Source: Saprospiraceae bacterium (GTDB taxonomy: Bacteria > Bacteroidota > Bacteroidia > Chitinophagales > Saprospiraceae). From it: a stretch of 64,000 bases of DNA. The notes below the pieces were generated by a model, which made no database searches, had not been told where the DNA came from, and saw only the letters and a list, made by a program, of their open reading frames with translations. A program made the translations under genes and the position numbers. Below are positions 48,344 to 56,786 of the stretch, piece by piece. The stretch spans positions 1 through 64,000 of the forward strand of contig JALHRR010000006.1 in NCBI GenBank assembly GCA_022841345.1. Reading direction: 5' to 3'. Positions within the stretch are counted from its first letter, which is position 1, and the number at the start of each line of letters is the position of its first letter.

Positions 48344-48535
48344 TCAAAACCAGTTTCGTACTAGCTCTACACCTCCGTAGAAGATAGCAAGCCAGACTAA
48401 GCCCTTGATCAGGAAGAACAGGAATAGAAGGATAGCTACTTTCCAACCTGCTTTTCTCAACAAGCCTCTCCAGCCTTCTTCTTTGAGGACTTTTTTGTAG
48501 GTTTTTAGGCTGAAGCGGGAGCTAGTCTCTGACAT
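48344..48535 (-). CDS. Small single-span membrane protein
   Basis: The 63-residue product has a charged front (LKEEGWRGLLRKAGWK, about residues 17-32) followed by one hydrophobic span (about 34-58) and a short basic end. No known domain. Short proteins with this amphipathic-then-membrane layout are found in Bacteroidota, but I cannot assign a function. It is isolated between two long spacers, with an inverted repeat 53 bp upstream of its start. Confidence 0.55.
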   Translation of the reverse strand: MSETSSRFSLKTYKKVLKEEGWRGLLRKAGWKVAILLFLFFLIKGLVWLAIFYGGVELVRNWF

Positions 48536-48587
48536 TTTTTATCAATTGATTTCTAAATAGGTTCTTTTGAAAAAGTTATTTATCCTT

Positions 48588-48631
48588 TTTGTACCAATTT
48601 GACACATCATTTTTAATAAAATTGGTACAAA
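48588..48631. promoter_or_regulatory. 13-bp perfect inverted repeat upstream of the small membrane protein gene
   Basis: TTTGTACCAATTT (48588-48600) and AAATTGGTACAAA (48619-48631) are perfect inverted copies with an 18-nt spacer. It lies upstream of the minus-strand start at 48535 and has no T tract of terminator form on either side long enough to be convincing. An operator is the simplest reading. Confidence 0.5.
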
Positions 48632-48709
48632 GTTTTCGATATATCGTATCCAAATAGTTTGCACTTATATGGCAATTATACTACTTAAAATCATAAAAGG
48701 GGGTTTTGA

Positions 48710-49150
48710 TCTTCTAATATAATTATTCGAATTGGTTACTTCTAATTCACCTCAAGCCGGTTAGGCTTTTACTTTTTGAGATGGCAAAAAGTAAACAAAA
48801 ACCATTTCCGCTGTTGAGCCTAATCCTAAAAATGCGTTTTCGTTTCGCTAAGCCCGCTAAACTCGCCCTGGTATTTCTTGTTCCTGCTTATTGTTCACAG
48901 GTCATTTCCTTATCTGCCAGGCTTTGGCGAGGGCTCACACAGTACCGGTCTTGGTCGCTTCACTCAAAACCATTTTTTACGGATTATTCTCAAAGGCGGA
49001 ACTATTCGACTCCAATCCCGCTTTAGTTTTCCCAGTGAGAGTGTAACAACAAATCTTAAATAAAATACAACCTGCTTTCGAACTGGTAAACCACTCGTCG
49101 GGCTTTTTCATGATTATTTCAAAACTTATTATTTAGCAACTCTGAACCCC
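48710..49150. other. Long spacer with degenerate ORF-like sequence, no supported gene
   Basis: This stretch has a higher G+C than the flanking spacers and carries two overlapping plus-strand frames (from 48781 and 48878) rich in basic and aromatic residues (for example RFRFAKPAKLA and LPGFGEG). Neither has a plausible start, fold or homologue that I know, and they overlap in different frames. It looks like a dispersed non-coding repeat or a decayed insertion. I see no RNA gene here. Confidence 0.4.
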
Positions 49151-49200
49151 ACATGTCTGTTCAGCCAGAGCCAGAAGCAAGTAGCCAGCTATTCAATCTG

Positions 49201-49418
49201 CCTCAATCTTTTCAATCTTCTCACACTCACCACAAAACACCCAAACTCAACACCTCAATCCTATCAATCTTACCCAACACTTTCACCCAGCACCCTCCAC
49301 TCACACCATCAATCTTCCCATACTCACCACAAAACCCCCAAACTCAACACCTCAATCCTATCAATCTTCCCACACTCACAACCCACACCATCCACTCACA
49401 CTTCAATCTTCACATTTT
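49201..49418. repeat. Strand-asymmetric low-complexity tract with a 47-bp direct repeat
   Basis: The plus strand of this 218-nt stretch contains only one G (49290). Inside it, 49225-49271 and 49322-49368 are 47-bp direct repeats with a single mismatch, 97 bp apart, built from ACTCACCAC, CTCAACACC and CAATCCTATCAATCTT. The last codons of the minus-strand Rrf2 gene lie within it. Shorter CAATCTT units recur throughout. Confidence 0.85.
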
Positions 49419-49878
49419 GTGTGATTTCATCTAACATGGATTGCAATCTTTGTGTTGCATTTTTTTCAGTTCCCATAAGGTCCGCAATGCTGATGCTTTC
49501 AAGGATTTGATTAACGGAAGCTTGCACCATTCGCCATAATGAACGCACAGAGCAGTCGATTGAATTGGTACAAAATTTTCGTTCGCCGGAGTGAGAGCTG
49601 CAAAAGCTTGGATCGTAAAGTGCTCCACCAAGGGCAGACAATGCTTCATTGATATTGATTTGGTCAGCAGGTCTGGCCAGCACATAACCACCCTTATGGC
49701 CACGCGTGCTATTGATCAGATTATGAGCCCTGAGGGTACGGGTGATTTTCGCAACGTAAGGAATAGACAATCCTTCCTGATCGCTGATCTGAGAAATACT
49801 CAGTCCTTCATCGCCTTCTGATTTGGCGATTCTGATCAGAATTCTGAGGCCGTATTCATCGATAGCATTAATCTTCAT
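49396..49878 (-). CDS. Rrf2 family transcriptional regulator (IscR/SufR-like), last gene of the suf operon
   Basis: The 160-residue protein has the Rrf2 winged helix: MKINAIDEYGLRILIRIA, SISQISDQEGLSIPYVAKI (recognition helix) and GGYVLARPADQI (wing). After it three cysteines (FCSSH, FCTN, DCSV; about residues 93-110) are placed like the Fe-S ligands of IscR. It probably senses Fe-S status and controls this operon. The last codons run into the low-complexity tract, so its C-terminal few residues may differ from relatives. It is 33 bp past the MIP18-like gene. Confidence 0.92.
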   Translation of the reverse strand: MKINAIDEYGLRILIRIAKSEGDEGLSISQISDQEGLSIPYVAKITRTLRAHNLINSTRGHKGGYVLARPADQININEALSALGGALYDPSFCSSHSGERKFCTNSIDCSVRSLWRMVQASVNQILESISIADLMGTEKNATQRLQSMLDEITQNVKIEV

Positions 49879-49910
49879 AAACAGTTATTTATAATCAAGT
49901 TCAACATTTA

Positions 49911-50219
49911 TCAAAACATATCCAATGCGAATCTTGCTTCTTCACTCATTTTATCCTTTGTCCAGGGTGGGCTAAAAACCACTCTTAAATCCACATCGCT
50001 GATCCCTTCCACCTGCATGATTTTTTCCTGTACTTCCATCGGCAATGATTCAGCCACCGGGCAAGCAGGAGAGGTCAGGGTCATTTTTACATGAACTTTA
50101 TTTTCCTCATCTATATCTACACTATATATCAGTCCCAGTTCCCAGATATTCACAGGGATTTCCGGATCGTAGACTGTTTTAATTGCGTCCATTACCTGAT
50201 CATATAGTTCCTCAGACAT
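49911..50219 (-). CDS. MIP18/DUF59 family Fe-S maturation protein (SufT-like)
   Basis: The ~102-residue protein is a DUF59 domain: an IKTVYDPEIPVNIWELGLIYSVDI front, then TSPACPVAESLP with the conserved cysteine, and a C-terminal strand ending VVFSPPWTKDKMS. Such proteins assist late steps of Fe-S cluster insertion (SufT, CIAO2/MIP18 relatives). I use the ATG at 50217-50219; a GTG two codons upstream is possible. It overlaps the sufE stop by a few bases. Confidence 0.9.
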   Translation of the reverse strand: MSEELYDQVMDAIKTVYDPEIPVNIWELGLIYSVDIDEENKVHVKMTLTSPACPVAESLPMEVQEKIMQVEGISDVDLRVVFSPPWTKDKMSEEARFALDMF

Positions 50220-50652
50220 TTTCACTTTTTATTTTTCCATCAAATACGTATCCATACATCTTCATTTGCTTCACCATACTTGCCAATCCGTTGGAGCGAT
50301 TGGGAGACAAATGTTCTTTCAGGCCGATTTTATCAATGAAATACAAATTTGCATTTACAATTTCTGACGCCGGCTGACCTGATAAAACTCTTACCAGTAA
50401 GCCGATTATTCCTTTTGTAATTACTGCGTCACTGTCAGCAGTGAATTCCACCCTTTCACCATTCAATGCTGCATGTAACCATACTTTGCTTTGACAGCCT
50501 TTGATTTCGTGGTCTTCATCCTTGTATTCAGCAGCAATAGCAGGAAGCGATTTGCCCATATCTATGATGTACTCATACTTCTCCATCCATTCATCAAACA
50601 TGGAGAACTCTTCAATAATCTCATCCTGTATGGCATCAATTCCGGGTTTCAT
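50212..50652 (-). CDS. sufE: Sulfur acceptor protein SufE
   Basis: SufE takes persulfide sulfur from SufS and hands it to the SufBCD scaffold. The 146-residue protein shows the front helices, KGCQSKVWLHAAL with the acceptor cysteine, FTADSDAVITKGIIGLLVRVLSGQ, and the end LSPNRSNGLASMVKQMK. Full length. It lies in the suf operon after a 207-bp spacer that holds a REP-like double hairpin. Confidence 0.95.
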   Translation of the reverse strand: MKPGIDAIQDEIIEEFSMFDEWMEKYEYIIDMGKSLPAIAAEYKDEDHEIKGCQSKVWLHAALNGERVEFTADSDAVITKGIIGLLVRVLSGQPASEIVNANLYFIDKIGLKEHLSPNRSNGLASMVKQMKMYGYVFDGKIKSENV

Positions 50653-50765
50653 TTACTTAGCTAATTTCACGAATTTGATATTAATGTACTTTGCATTGTT
50701 TTGTCATGATTATTGCCTGAAAGCGGCAATAATCCCGCCAAAACAGTTGACTTCATGTATTTGAA

Positions 50766-50814
50766 CCCCGGATTTTTATCCGGGGCTAATATTGGATAAC
50801 CCCCTTCAGGGGTT
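50766..50814. repeat. REP-like double hairpin between sufS and sufE
   Basis: CCCCGGAT (50766-50773) and ATCCGGGG (50778-50785) form a perfect stem with a four-base loop; 12 bp further AACCCC (50798-50803) pairs with GGGGTT (50809-50814). This is the two-stem layout of REP/BIME elements. It lies within the 207-bp spacer of an operon and could stabilise upstream mRNA or lower expression downstream. The reading frame 50667-50858 across it is not credible. Confidence 0.6.
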
Positions 50815-50859
50815 GTGAACTTATTGGATGCAATCATTAAATTGAGTTTACTTTCCATA

Positions 50860-52107
50860 TTACTTTAATAAATCAATTGCTTTTTTAACTCCATTCACAA
50901 GTGCATTTATTTCTTCAAAAGTATTGTAGAATGCCATGGAAGCCCGCACAGTCCCGGGAATTCCGAAACGATCCATCAAAGGCTGCGCGCAATGGTGCCC
51001 GGTTCTGACTGCGATTCCGAGTTTGTCTAAAATAGCACCAACATCGTAAGGGTGCAGGCCATCAATCAGGAAAGATACAACCGATGCTTTTTCAGCTGCA
51101 GTACCTATAAATCTGATCCCATCAATCTGTGACAATTGCTCTGTGGCATAGATCAATAATTGATGCTCATAATCTCTTACTGCCTCCATATCGATGCCCT
51201 GCAAGTATTCTATTGCTGCACCTAATCCTATTACTCCGGCGATATCAGGCGTTCCGGCTTCAAATTTGAATGGCAATTCATTATAAGTAGTCTTTTCAAA
51301 ACTGACACGGGAGATCATCTCGCCTCCACCCTGATAAGGAGGCATTTCATTTAACCATTTTTCTTTTCCATACAGAATACCGATTCCGGTAGGACCAAAG
51401 ACTTTGTGACCTGAGAAAACATAGAAATCAGCGTCCAATGCTTGTACATCCACTTCCATATGAGGAGTTGCCTGAGCCCCGTCTATCAAAACCGGAATCC
51501 CATGCTCATGGGCCATTCCGATTATTTTTTCGACAGGATTGATAGTCCCGAGTGCATTCGAAATATGATTGACAGCTACGATCTGTACTTTTTCATTCAG
51601 CAATTGAGCATATACATTCATGTCCAGTTCTCCATTATCCAGAACCGGGATGACTTTCAGAACAGCTCCTTTTCTTTCACAAAGCATCAGCCAGGGAACG
51701 ATGTTGGAGTGATGTTCCAGTCCTGAAACTATAATTTCATCTCCCTTGCGGACAAATTTATCACCATAAGAGGAGGCAACAAGGTTGATTCCTTCTGTGG
51801 TACCTCTAACAAATATAATTTCGTGATCATGCTCAGCATTTAAAAAATGCTGGACTGTTCTTCGTGATTGCTCAAACTGATCCGTTGCTTTTTGGCTTAG
51901 TTGATATACACCCCTATGCACGTTTGCATGTCCCGTTTTGTAATATTCATCCATTGCATCTATTACAGCCAGCGGTTTTTGCGAAGAGGCAGCACTATCC
52001 AGGAAAACGAGTGGCTTTCCATTCATGGTGGTATTCAGTATAGGGAAATCCGTACGGATTTGTCTGATATCAAATGCTCTTTTCACTATTTCTGCCGGTT
52101 CAATCAT
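50860..52107 (-). CDS. sufS: Cysteine desulfurase SufS
   Basis: A class V, pyridoxal-phosphate-dependent enzyme that turns cysteine into alanine and an enzyme persulfide. The 415-residue protein has YLDSAASSQKP-like FLDSAASSQKP, HANVHRGVYQLSQ, the cofactor aspartate region DGAQATPHM, the lysine loop FSGHKVFGPTGIGILYG and the active-site cysteine in RTGHHCAQPLM. It overlaps the upstream sufD stop by four bases, so translation is coupled. Confidence 0.97.
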   Translation of the reverse strand: MIEPAEIVKRAFDIRQIRTDFPILNTTMNGKPLVFLDSAASSQKPLAVIDAMDEYYKTGHANVHRGVYQLSQKATDQFEQSRRTVQHFLNAEHDHEIIFVRGTTEGINLVASSYGDKFVRKGDEIIVSGLEHHSNIVPWLMLCERKGAVLKVIPVLDNGELDMNVYAQLLNEKVQIVAVNHISNALGTINPVEKIIGMAHEHGIPVLIDGAQATPHMEVDVQALDADFYVFSGHKVFGPTGIGILYGKEKWLNEMPPYQGGGEMISRVSFEKTTYNELPFKFEAGTPDIAGVIGLGAAIEYLQGIDMEAVRDYEHQLLIYATEQLSQIDGIRFIGTAAEKASVVSFLIDGLHPYDVGAILDKLGIAVRTGHHCAQPLMDRFGIPGTVRASMAFYNTFEEINALVNGVKKAIDLLK

Positions 52108-53459
52108 AATGTACCTGATTGATTAAAATGATCATGAATAGATTTTGCAATTTCTTGCTCAAACTCAGGAAATGAAAGATGATCCAATACTTCTGCCACG
52201 AACGCAAATTGCAATAAGGACGCAGCTTCCTTATGGCTCAATCCGCGACTCATCAGATAGAAAAGCGATTCCTTGTCCAGCTGACCGATAGTAGCCCCGT
52301 GACTGCATTTTACATCATCCGCAAAAATTTCCAGCTGAGGTTTGGTGTCCATTCTGGCTTTTGGCGAAATGAGCAAAGTATTATTTTGTTGAAATGCATT
52401 TGTTTTTTGAGCATCCGGTCTTACCATTACTTTACCGGTAAATACTCCACGGGACTGATCTGCCAAGACAGCTTTGTACATTTCCCTGCTTTCACATCTT
52501 GGCTGAGCATGGTCAATGAAGCTTAAATTGTCTGTATGCTGATCTTTTGTTCCGACTGTAATGCCATACAATTGAGTATAAGTATTAGAGGCTTTCAAAT
52601 GCGCTGACACTTCATTGCGTGCAATTCGCGCACCCAGATCAGCAGTAAATGCCATGAAACGGCTATCTCTTTTCTGGTCAGTATCCAATTGATGAATGAT
52701 GAAGCAATCCGGGTTGATATCCTGCACTTTGAAATGATCTACACATGCATTTTCATTCAGCACAATCCTTGTCAAAGCATTTATAAAAACCGGCTGAGTA
52801 GCATCCGTTCCTACAGTTTCATAAGTTTCAATAAAACGTGATGAAGAACCTCTTTCAGCGATAATCAAGGTCTGGGGAGAAACCATTAATGCTTCATCAG
52901 TCGCAGAAGTCATGTGAACAATGTGAATGGGTTTTTCCATATGAACACCGGATGGTACATAGATAAAAATATTATCCTTGCTGAAGGATGTACTTAAATG
53001 CAGGAAAATCTGATCTTGACGGCCTACCCACTGATGGTGGTGTTTATCAATGAGATCTCTGGAAATGGCATCATTCATTGCCTCATCAAATGTACAAACT
53101 GTAAGTCCTGATATTAATGGCAAATCAGAAGACAAATCCTTCCGGAAATAGCCATTGTAAAATACCAGTTTGTAAGTATCCAGATTGCTTCCAAAATGTG
53201 GAACTAAATCAGCCGCAAGACTATTTTCTCTGGATGGCAAGACATATTTATTGTTCAATATTCTGGCGACAGCTGTGTATTTCCAGTCTTCATCTCTTAA
53301 AGTTGGAAATGACATTTCTTCCATAATTTTCATGGAGGACTGTCGCATCCCATGCATGGGAGTGAATTTGTGACCATTCAGACTTTGCTCAAAGGAGTTG
53401 AACAGTATGTTCCACCTTTGTTTCAGTTCGAGGTCTTTATCTATTAATTGAGTAGACAT
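52104..53459 (-). CDS. sufD: Fe-S assembly scaffold protein SufD
   Basis: The 451-residue protein is a SufD beta-helix partner of SufB. Late conserved parts include SREMYKAVLADQSRGVFTGK, KCSHGATIGQLD with the histidine that lines the SufB-SufD interface, and the LSHKEAASLLQFAFVAEV end. N-terminal sequence (MRQSSMKIMEEMSFPTLRDEDWKYT) matches the SufD family. SufBC2D builds the cluster from SufE-delivered sulfur. Confidence 0.94.
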   Translation of the reverse strand: MSTQLIDKDLELKQRWNILFNSFEQSLNGHKFTPMHGMRQSSMKIMEEMSFPTLRDEDWKYTAVARILNNKYVLPSRENSLAADLVPHFGSNLDTYKLVFYNGYFRKDLSSDLPLISGLTVCTFDEAMNDAISRDLIDKHHHQWVGRQDQIFLHLSTSFSKDNIFIYVPSGVHMEKPIHIVHMTSATDEALMVSPQTLIIAERGSSSRFIETYETVGTDATQPVFINALTRIVLNENACVDHFKVQDINPDCFIIHQLDTDQKRDSRFMAFTADLGARIARNEVSAHLKASNTYTQLYGITVGTKDQHTDNLSFIDHAQPRCESREMYKAVLADQSRGVFTGKVMVRPDAQKTNAFQQNNTLLISPKARMDTKPQLEIFADDVKCSHGATIGQLDKESLFYLMSRGLSHKEAASLLQFAFVAEVLDHLSFPEFEQEIAKSIHDHFNQSGTL

Positions 53460-53502
53460 ATTGATAGTCAGATTTCTATTTGTTCAAATGATAATGATGC
53501 TC

Positions 53503-54264
53503 TTAGGCGGAGACACCATCAGCTTCTTCCTTAATCCAGTCATATCCTTTTGCTTCCAGTTCCACTGCAAGGTGACGATCGCCGGTTTTCACAATTCGGC
53601 CTTTATACAATACATGCACGAAGTCAGGTACTATATAATTGAGTAATCTCTGATAATGTGTGACCACGATGAATGATCTTTCCAGATTTCGGAGTTGATT
53701 GACTCCATCAGCTACCGTTTTAAGTGCATCAATATCAAGGCCTGAATCTGTTTCATCCAGAATAGCAAGTGATGGTTCCAGAACTGCCATTTGCAGCACT
53801 TCGTTGCGCTTTTTCTCTCCTCCGGAAAATCCTTCATTGAGTGAGCGTTTTAGCATGCTTTCGTCCATTCCGACTGACTTTACTTTTTCTCGAAGGAACT
53901 TGAGCATTTGCATGGCATCCAATTCTTCGAGACCTTTATGTTTTCTCCCGGCATTGATGATATGCTTCATGAAATTGGAAGTAGACACCCCGGGGATTTC
54001 GACAGGATACTGAAAGCTGAGGAAAATACCTTCCAGAGCTCTTTCATTGATATCCATTGCACTGAGATCTTCGCCTTTGTAGGTCATGGTACCTGCAGTG
54101 ATTTCATATTCTTCTCTTCCTGCAATAACATTTGCAAGCGTACTCTTACCTGAGCCGTTTGGGCCCATGATTGCATGTACTTCTCCCGGTTTTACCTCCA
54201 GGTTGATTCCATTCAGAATAGATTGATTATCTATGGAAACATGCAGATTCTTGATACTTAACAT
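53503..54264 (-). CDS. sufC: Fe-S assembly ATPase SufC
   Basis: A 253-residue ABC-type ATPase that drives conformational change in SufBCD; it is cytoplasmic and not a transporter. Walker A GPNGSGKST (residues 35-43), the Q-loop LSFQYPVEIPGVS, the signature NEGFSGGEKKRNE and Walker B LAILDETDSGLD are all present, and the SGGEKKRNE signature is specific to SufC. The gene is 45 bp after sufB. Confidence 0.97.
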   Translation of the reverse strand: MLSIKNLHVSIDNQSILNGINLEVKPGEVHAIMGPNGSGKSTLANVIAGREEYEITAGTMTYKGEDLSAMDINERALEGIFLSFQYPVEIPGVSTSNFMKHIINAGRKHKGLEELDAMQMLKFLREKVKSVGMDESMLKRSLNEGFSGGEKKRNEVLQMAVLEPSLAILDETDSGLDIDALKTVADGVNQLRNLERSFIVVTHYQRLLNYIVPDFVHVLYKGRIVKTGDRHLAVELEAKGYDWIKEEADGVSA

Positions 54265-54309
54265 ATGAACAGACTATAATTTGTATTAGATGAATTTTAA
54301 AAAGAACAA

Positions 54310-55755
54310 TTAGCCGACACTTCCTTCCAGACTGATGGCAAGTAGTTTTTGTGCTTCTACGGCAAATTCCATAGGAAGCTCATTGAATACTTCTTTGCAA
54401 TAGCCATTGACGATCATGTTTACAGCATCCTCTTCGGTGAGTCCTCTTTGGAGGCAGTAGAACATTTGATCTTCACCGATTTTGGAAGTGGTGGCTTCGT
54501 GTTCGATTTGCGCACTTTGATTTTCAACTTCAATGTATGGAAATGTATGAGCGCCGCATTTGTCCCCCATCAGCAGTGAGTCACATTGAGAGAAATTACG
54601 TGCATTTTCAGCTTTACGGCCTATTTTAACCAAGCCTCTGTAAGAGTTTTGGCTTTTTCCGGCTGAGATTCCTTTTGAAATGATGGTGCTCTTTGTGTTT
54701 TTGCCGAGATGAATCATCTTGGTTCCGGTATCGGCCTGCTGATAATTATTGGTCACAGCAATTGAATAAAATTCTCCGGTGGAGTTGTCTCCTTTTAGGA
54801 TGACACTTGGATATTTCCAGGTAATGGCTGAGCCGGTTTCCACCTGAGTCCAGCTGATTTTGGAGTTGTAGCCTGCACAAAGTCCGCGTTTGGTAACGAA
54901 ATTATAAATCCCACCGACGCCATTTTTATCACCGGGGTACCAGTTTTGTACCGTGCTGTATTTTACAAAAGCATTATCCATTGCCACGATTTCGACAACG
55001 GCTGCGTGGAGCTGATTTTCATCACGCATAGGAGCTGTACATCCTTCGAGATAGCTGACTTGTGAGCTTTCTTCAGCAACAATTAATGTGCGTTCGAATT
55101 GACCCGTATTAGCAGCATTGATACGGAAGTAAGTGGATAACTCCATTGGGCAATGAACTCCTTTTGGAATATAACAGAATGAACCGTCGCTGAATACAGC
55201 TGAATTCAATGCTGCAAAATAGTTGTCTGTATGAGGGACCACTGAGCCCAGATATTTTTTAATCAGCTCCGGATGTTCCTGTACAGCTTCACTGAAACTA
55301 CAGAAGATAATTCCGAGCTCAGAAAGAGTTTCTTTATAAGTAGTAGTAACTGAAACACTGTCTATAACTGCATCCACTGCTACACCTGCGAGAATTTTCT
55401 GTTCATCCAGAGGTACTCCCAGTTTTTTGAAAGTCTCCAAAAGCTCGGGATCGACTTCATCGAGGCTATTGAGCAATTTCTTGGCTTTGGGGGCGGCATA
55501 AAAGATAATATCCTGATAATTGATTTCAGGGTAGTGAACGTTAGGCCATTTGGGTTCCTTCAGCGTCAGCCAGTATTTATATGCTTCCAGTCTCCATGCC
55601 AGGAGCCATTCTGGTTCATTTTTTTTGGCAGAGATGATTCTTACAACATCTTCGCTGAGGCCTTTGGGGATAGTTTCAGTTTCAAAATCACTGGACCATC
55701 CGTATTTATAATCGCTTCGGGTATGTTCCTCCAGCGTCTGCATCGAATCACTCAT
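54310..55755 (-). CDS. sufB: Fe-S assembly scaffold protein SufB
   Basis: First gene of the operon and the main scaffold of SufBC2D. From the ATG at 55753-55755 the product has 481 residues, the usual size; the in-frame start at 55839 would lie within the operator. Conserved segments include [11 protein letters not shown], the [12 protein letters not shown] core, [41 protein letters not shown] and [15 protein letters not shown] beta-helix protein in the cytoplasm. Confidence 0.97.
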   Translation of the reverse strand: MSDSMQTLEEHTRSDYKYGWSSDFETETIPKGLSEDVVRIISAKKNEPEWLLAWRLEAYKYWLTLKEPKWPNVHYPEINYQDIIFYAAPKAKKLLNSLDEVDPELLETFKKLGVPLDEQKILAGVAVDAVIDSVSVTTTYKETLSELGIIFCSFSEAVQEHPELIKKYLGSVVPHTDNYFAALNSAVFSDGSFCYIPKGVHCPMELSTYFRINAANTGQFERTLIVAEESSQVSYLEGCTAPMRDENQLHAAVVEIVAMDNAFVKYSTVQNWYPGDKNGVGGIYNFVTKRGLCAGYNSKISWTQVETGSAITWKYPSVILKGDNSTGEFYSIAVTNNYQQADTGTKMIHLGKNTKSTIISKGISAGKSQNSYRGLVKIGRKAENARNFSQCDSLLMGDKCGAHTFPYIEVENQSAQIEHEATTSKIGEDQMFYCLQRGLTEEDAVNMIVNGYCKEVFNELPMEFAVEAQKLLAISLEGSVG

Positions 55756-55782
55756 CCTTCTCGGTTTTTGCTTATTTAAACG

Positions 55783-55849
55783 CAAAATTAACACAGTGGT
55801 TCGTTTATTGTACAAAAAAGTACAAATTAATCTGTACAAAAAAGTATAA
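55783..55849 (-). promoter_or_regulatory. suf promoter with two tandem 18-bp palindromes (candidate Rrf2 operator)
   Basis: TTGTACAAAAAAGTACAA (55808-55825) is a perfect 6-bp-arm palindrome; CTGTACAAAAAAGTATAA (55832-55849) is a near copy 24 bp away. On the minus strand a TAATTTTG -7 box (55783-55790) lies 22 bp downstream of a TTTG -33 box (55813-55816), which sits inside the first palindrome. A regulator bound there would block the promoter. The operon encodes an Rrf2 protein. Confidence 0.7.
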
Positions 55850-55924
55850 TAAGGAATTGTAATATATAAATATGCCCTGATCTGATAGCAAATTGCAATT
55901 TATGTTTAGGCTTAATTTAACGCC

Positions 55925-56130
55925 AAGCGTTGCCATTCGGGGAGAAACTACACGGTGGGGACCTGAAGATTTCAGAATTCAGATTTCAGAAATCAGATTT
56001 CAGGTTGAACAGCCAAAAAGATGTGTTACTTATATTTGACATGTGCAGAGAAGGAGGAATTTATATTTATTTAAATCATTGTAAATCAGATGTCTGCAAA
56101 AGTGATATATAGTGATTTGAAATAGCCAGA
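55925..56130 (+). repeat. Dispersed intergenic repeat, copy B
   Basis: Block 1 (55925-55967) and block 2 (56069-56130) match copy A at 48093-48227 in the same order and orientation, with a longer middle full of TTCAGATTTCAG-type units. Endings are shared (ACCTGAA, AAATCATTG, CTGCAAAAGTG). Non-coding; it fills most of the spacer 55850-56147. Confidence 0.65.
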
Positions 56131-56147
56131 TAATTTTAAATATAAAT

Positions 56148-56783
56148 TTATTTTTTCCTGGCCATCATCAATCCATCTCTCAGATACAGCATAAAATTCT
56201 CCACTCTTTCATCTGCCTGGACCATATCATTGAATGACTTTAATGCGAGGGTGTTTTTATCCTGATCATCTCCTAATACTTTTCCTGACCAAAGCACATT
56301 GTCTGCAATAATTAATCCACCCTGGCGCATTTTGGGCAGAAGGATTTCATAATAATTACTGTAATTTTTCTTGTCAGCATCAATGAATGCCAGATCTATG
56401 CCGTCGTCTAAAGTCGGTAAAGTTTCCAGAGCATCACCATATTTTACATCAATAATGCCATCAAGACCAGATTTTGGGATGTATTTTTCATGAAAATGTT
56501 TCAATTCATCATCCACTTCGAGGCTGATTAATTTACCACTGCCATTCATTCCTGAAGCCATACAAATTGCTGAATATCCGGTAAAAGTGCCCACCTCTAC
56601 AATATATTTTGCATTCATAATGCTAGCTATCATTTTCAGGAAATTTCCCTGCAAGCTACCGGACAACATTCTGGGCATTGTAGTTTTAAGATGTGTCTCT
56701 CTTTCAAGTTCAGCCAGGACATCACCTAAGTCTGAACTGTGGCTCACACAATATTTTTCTAGTTCGGGATCAAATTCCAGCAT
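56148..56783 (-). CDS. O-methyltransferase, SAM-dependent (caffeoyl-CoA OMT type)
   Basis: The 211-residue protein is a class I methyltransferase of the PF01596 group. The SAM site is IVEVGTFTGYSAICMASGM (residues 61-79) followed by SLEVDDELKHFHEKY; the metal-binding aspartates lie in LAFIDADKKNYSNYYE and LIIADNVLWSGKV. It methylates a hydroxyl, typically a catechol, with a divalent ion. Natural substrate unknown. Three bases separate it from the EamA transporter gene, upstream on the same strand, so the two may be co-transcribed. Confidence 0.92.
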   Translation of the reverse strand: MLEFDPELEKYCVSHSSDLGDVLAELERETHLKTTMPRMLSGSLQGNFLKMIASIMNAKYIVEVGTFTGYSAICMASGMNGSGKLISLEVDDELKHFHEKYIPKSGLDGIIDVKYGDALETLPTLDDGIDLAFIDADKKNYSNYYEILLPKMRQGGLIIADNVLWSGKVLGDDQDKNTLALKSFNDMVQADERVENFMLYLRDGLMMARKK

Positions 56784-56786
56784 AGT

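Noticed and set aside
48781-49026. 81-residue basic protein gene
   Set aside because: It overlaps another frame of equal quality, shows no signal or domain and sits in repeat-like sequence.
49153-49434. 93-residue Pro/His/Thr-rich protein gene
   Set aside because: It is a translation of the G-free low-complexity tract and overlaps the rrf2 gene end.
50667-50858. 63-residue gene between sufE and sufS
   Set aside because: It runs across the REP-like hairpins, has no homologous pattern and its residues simply mirror the repeat.
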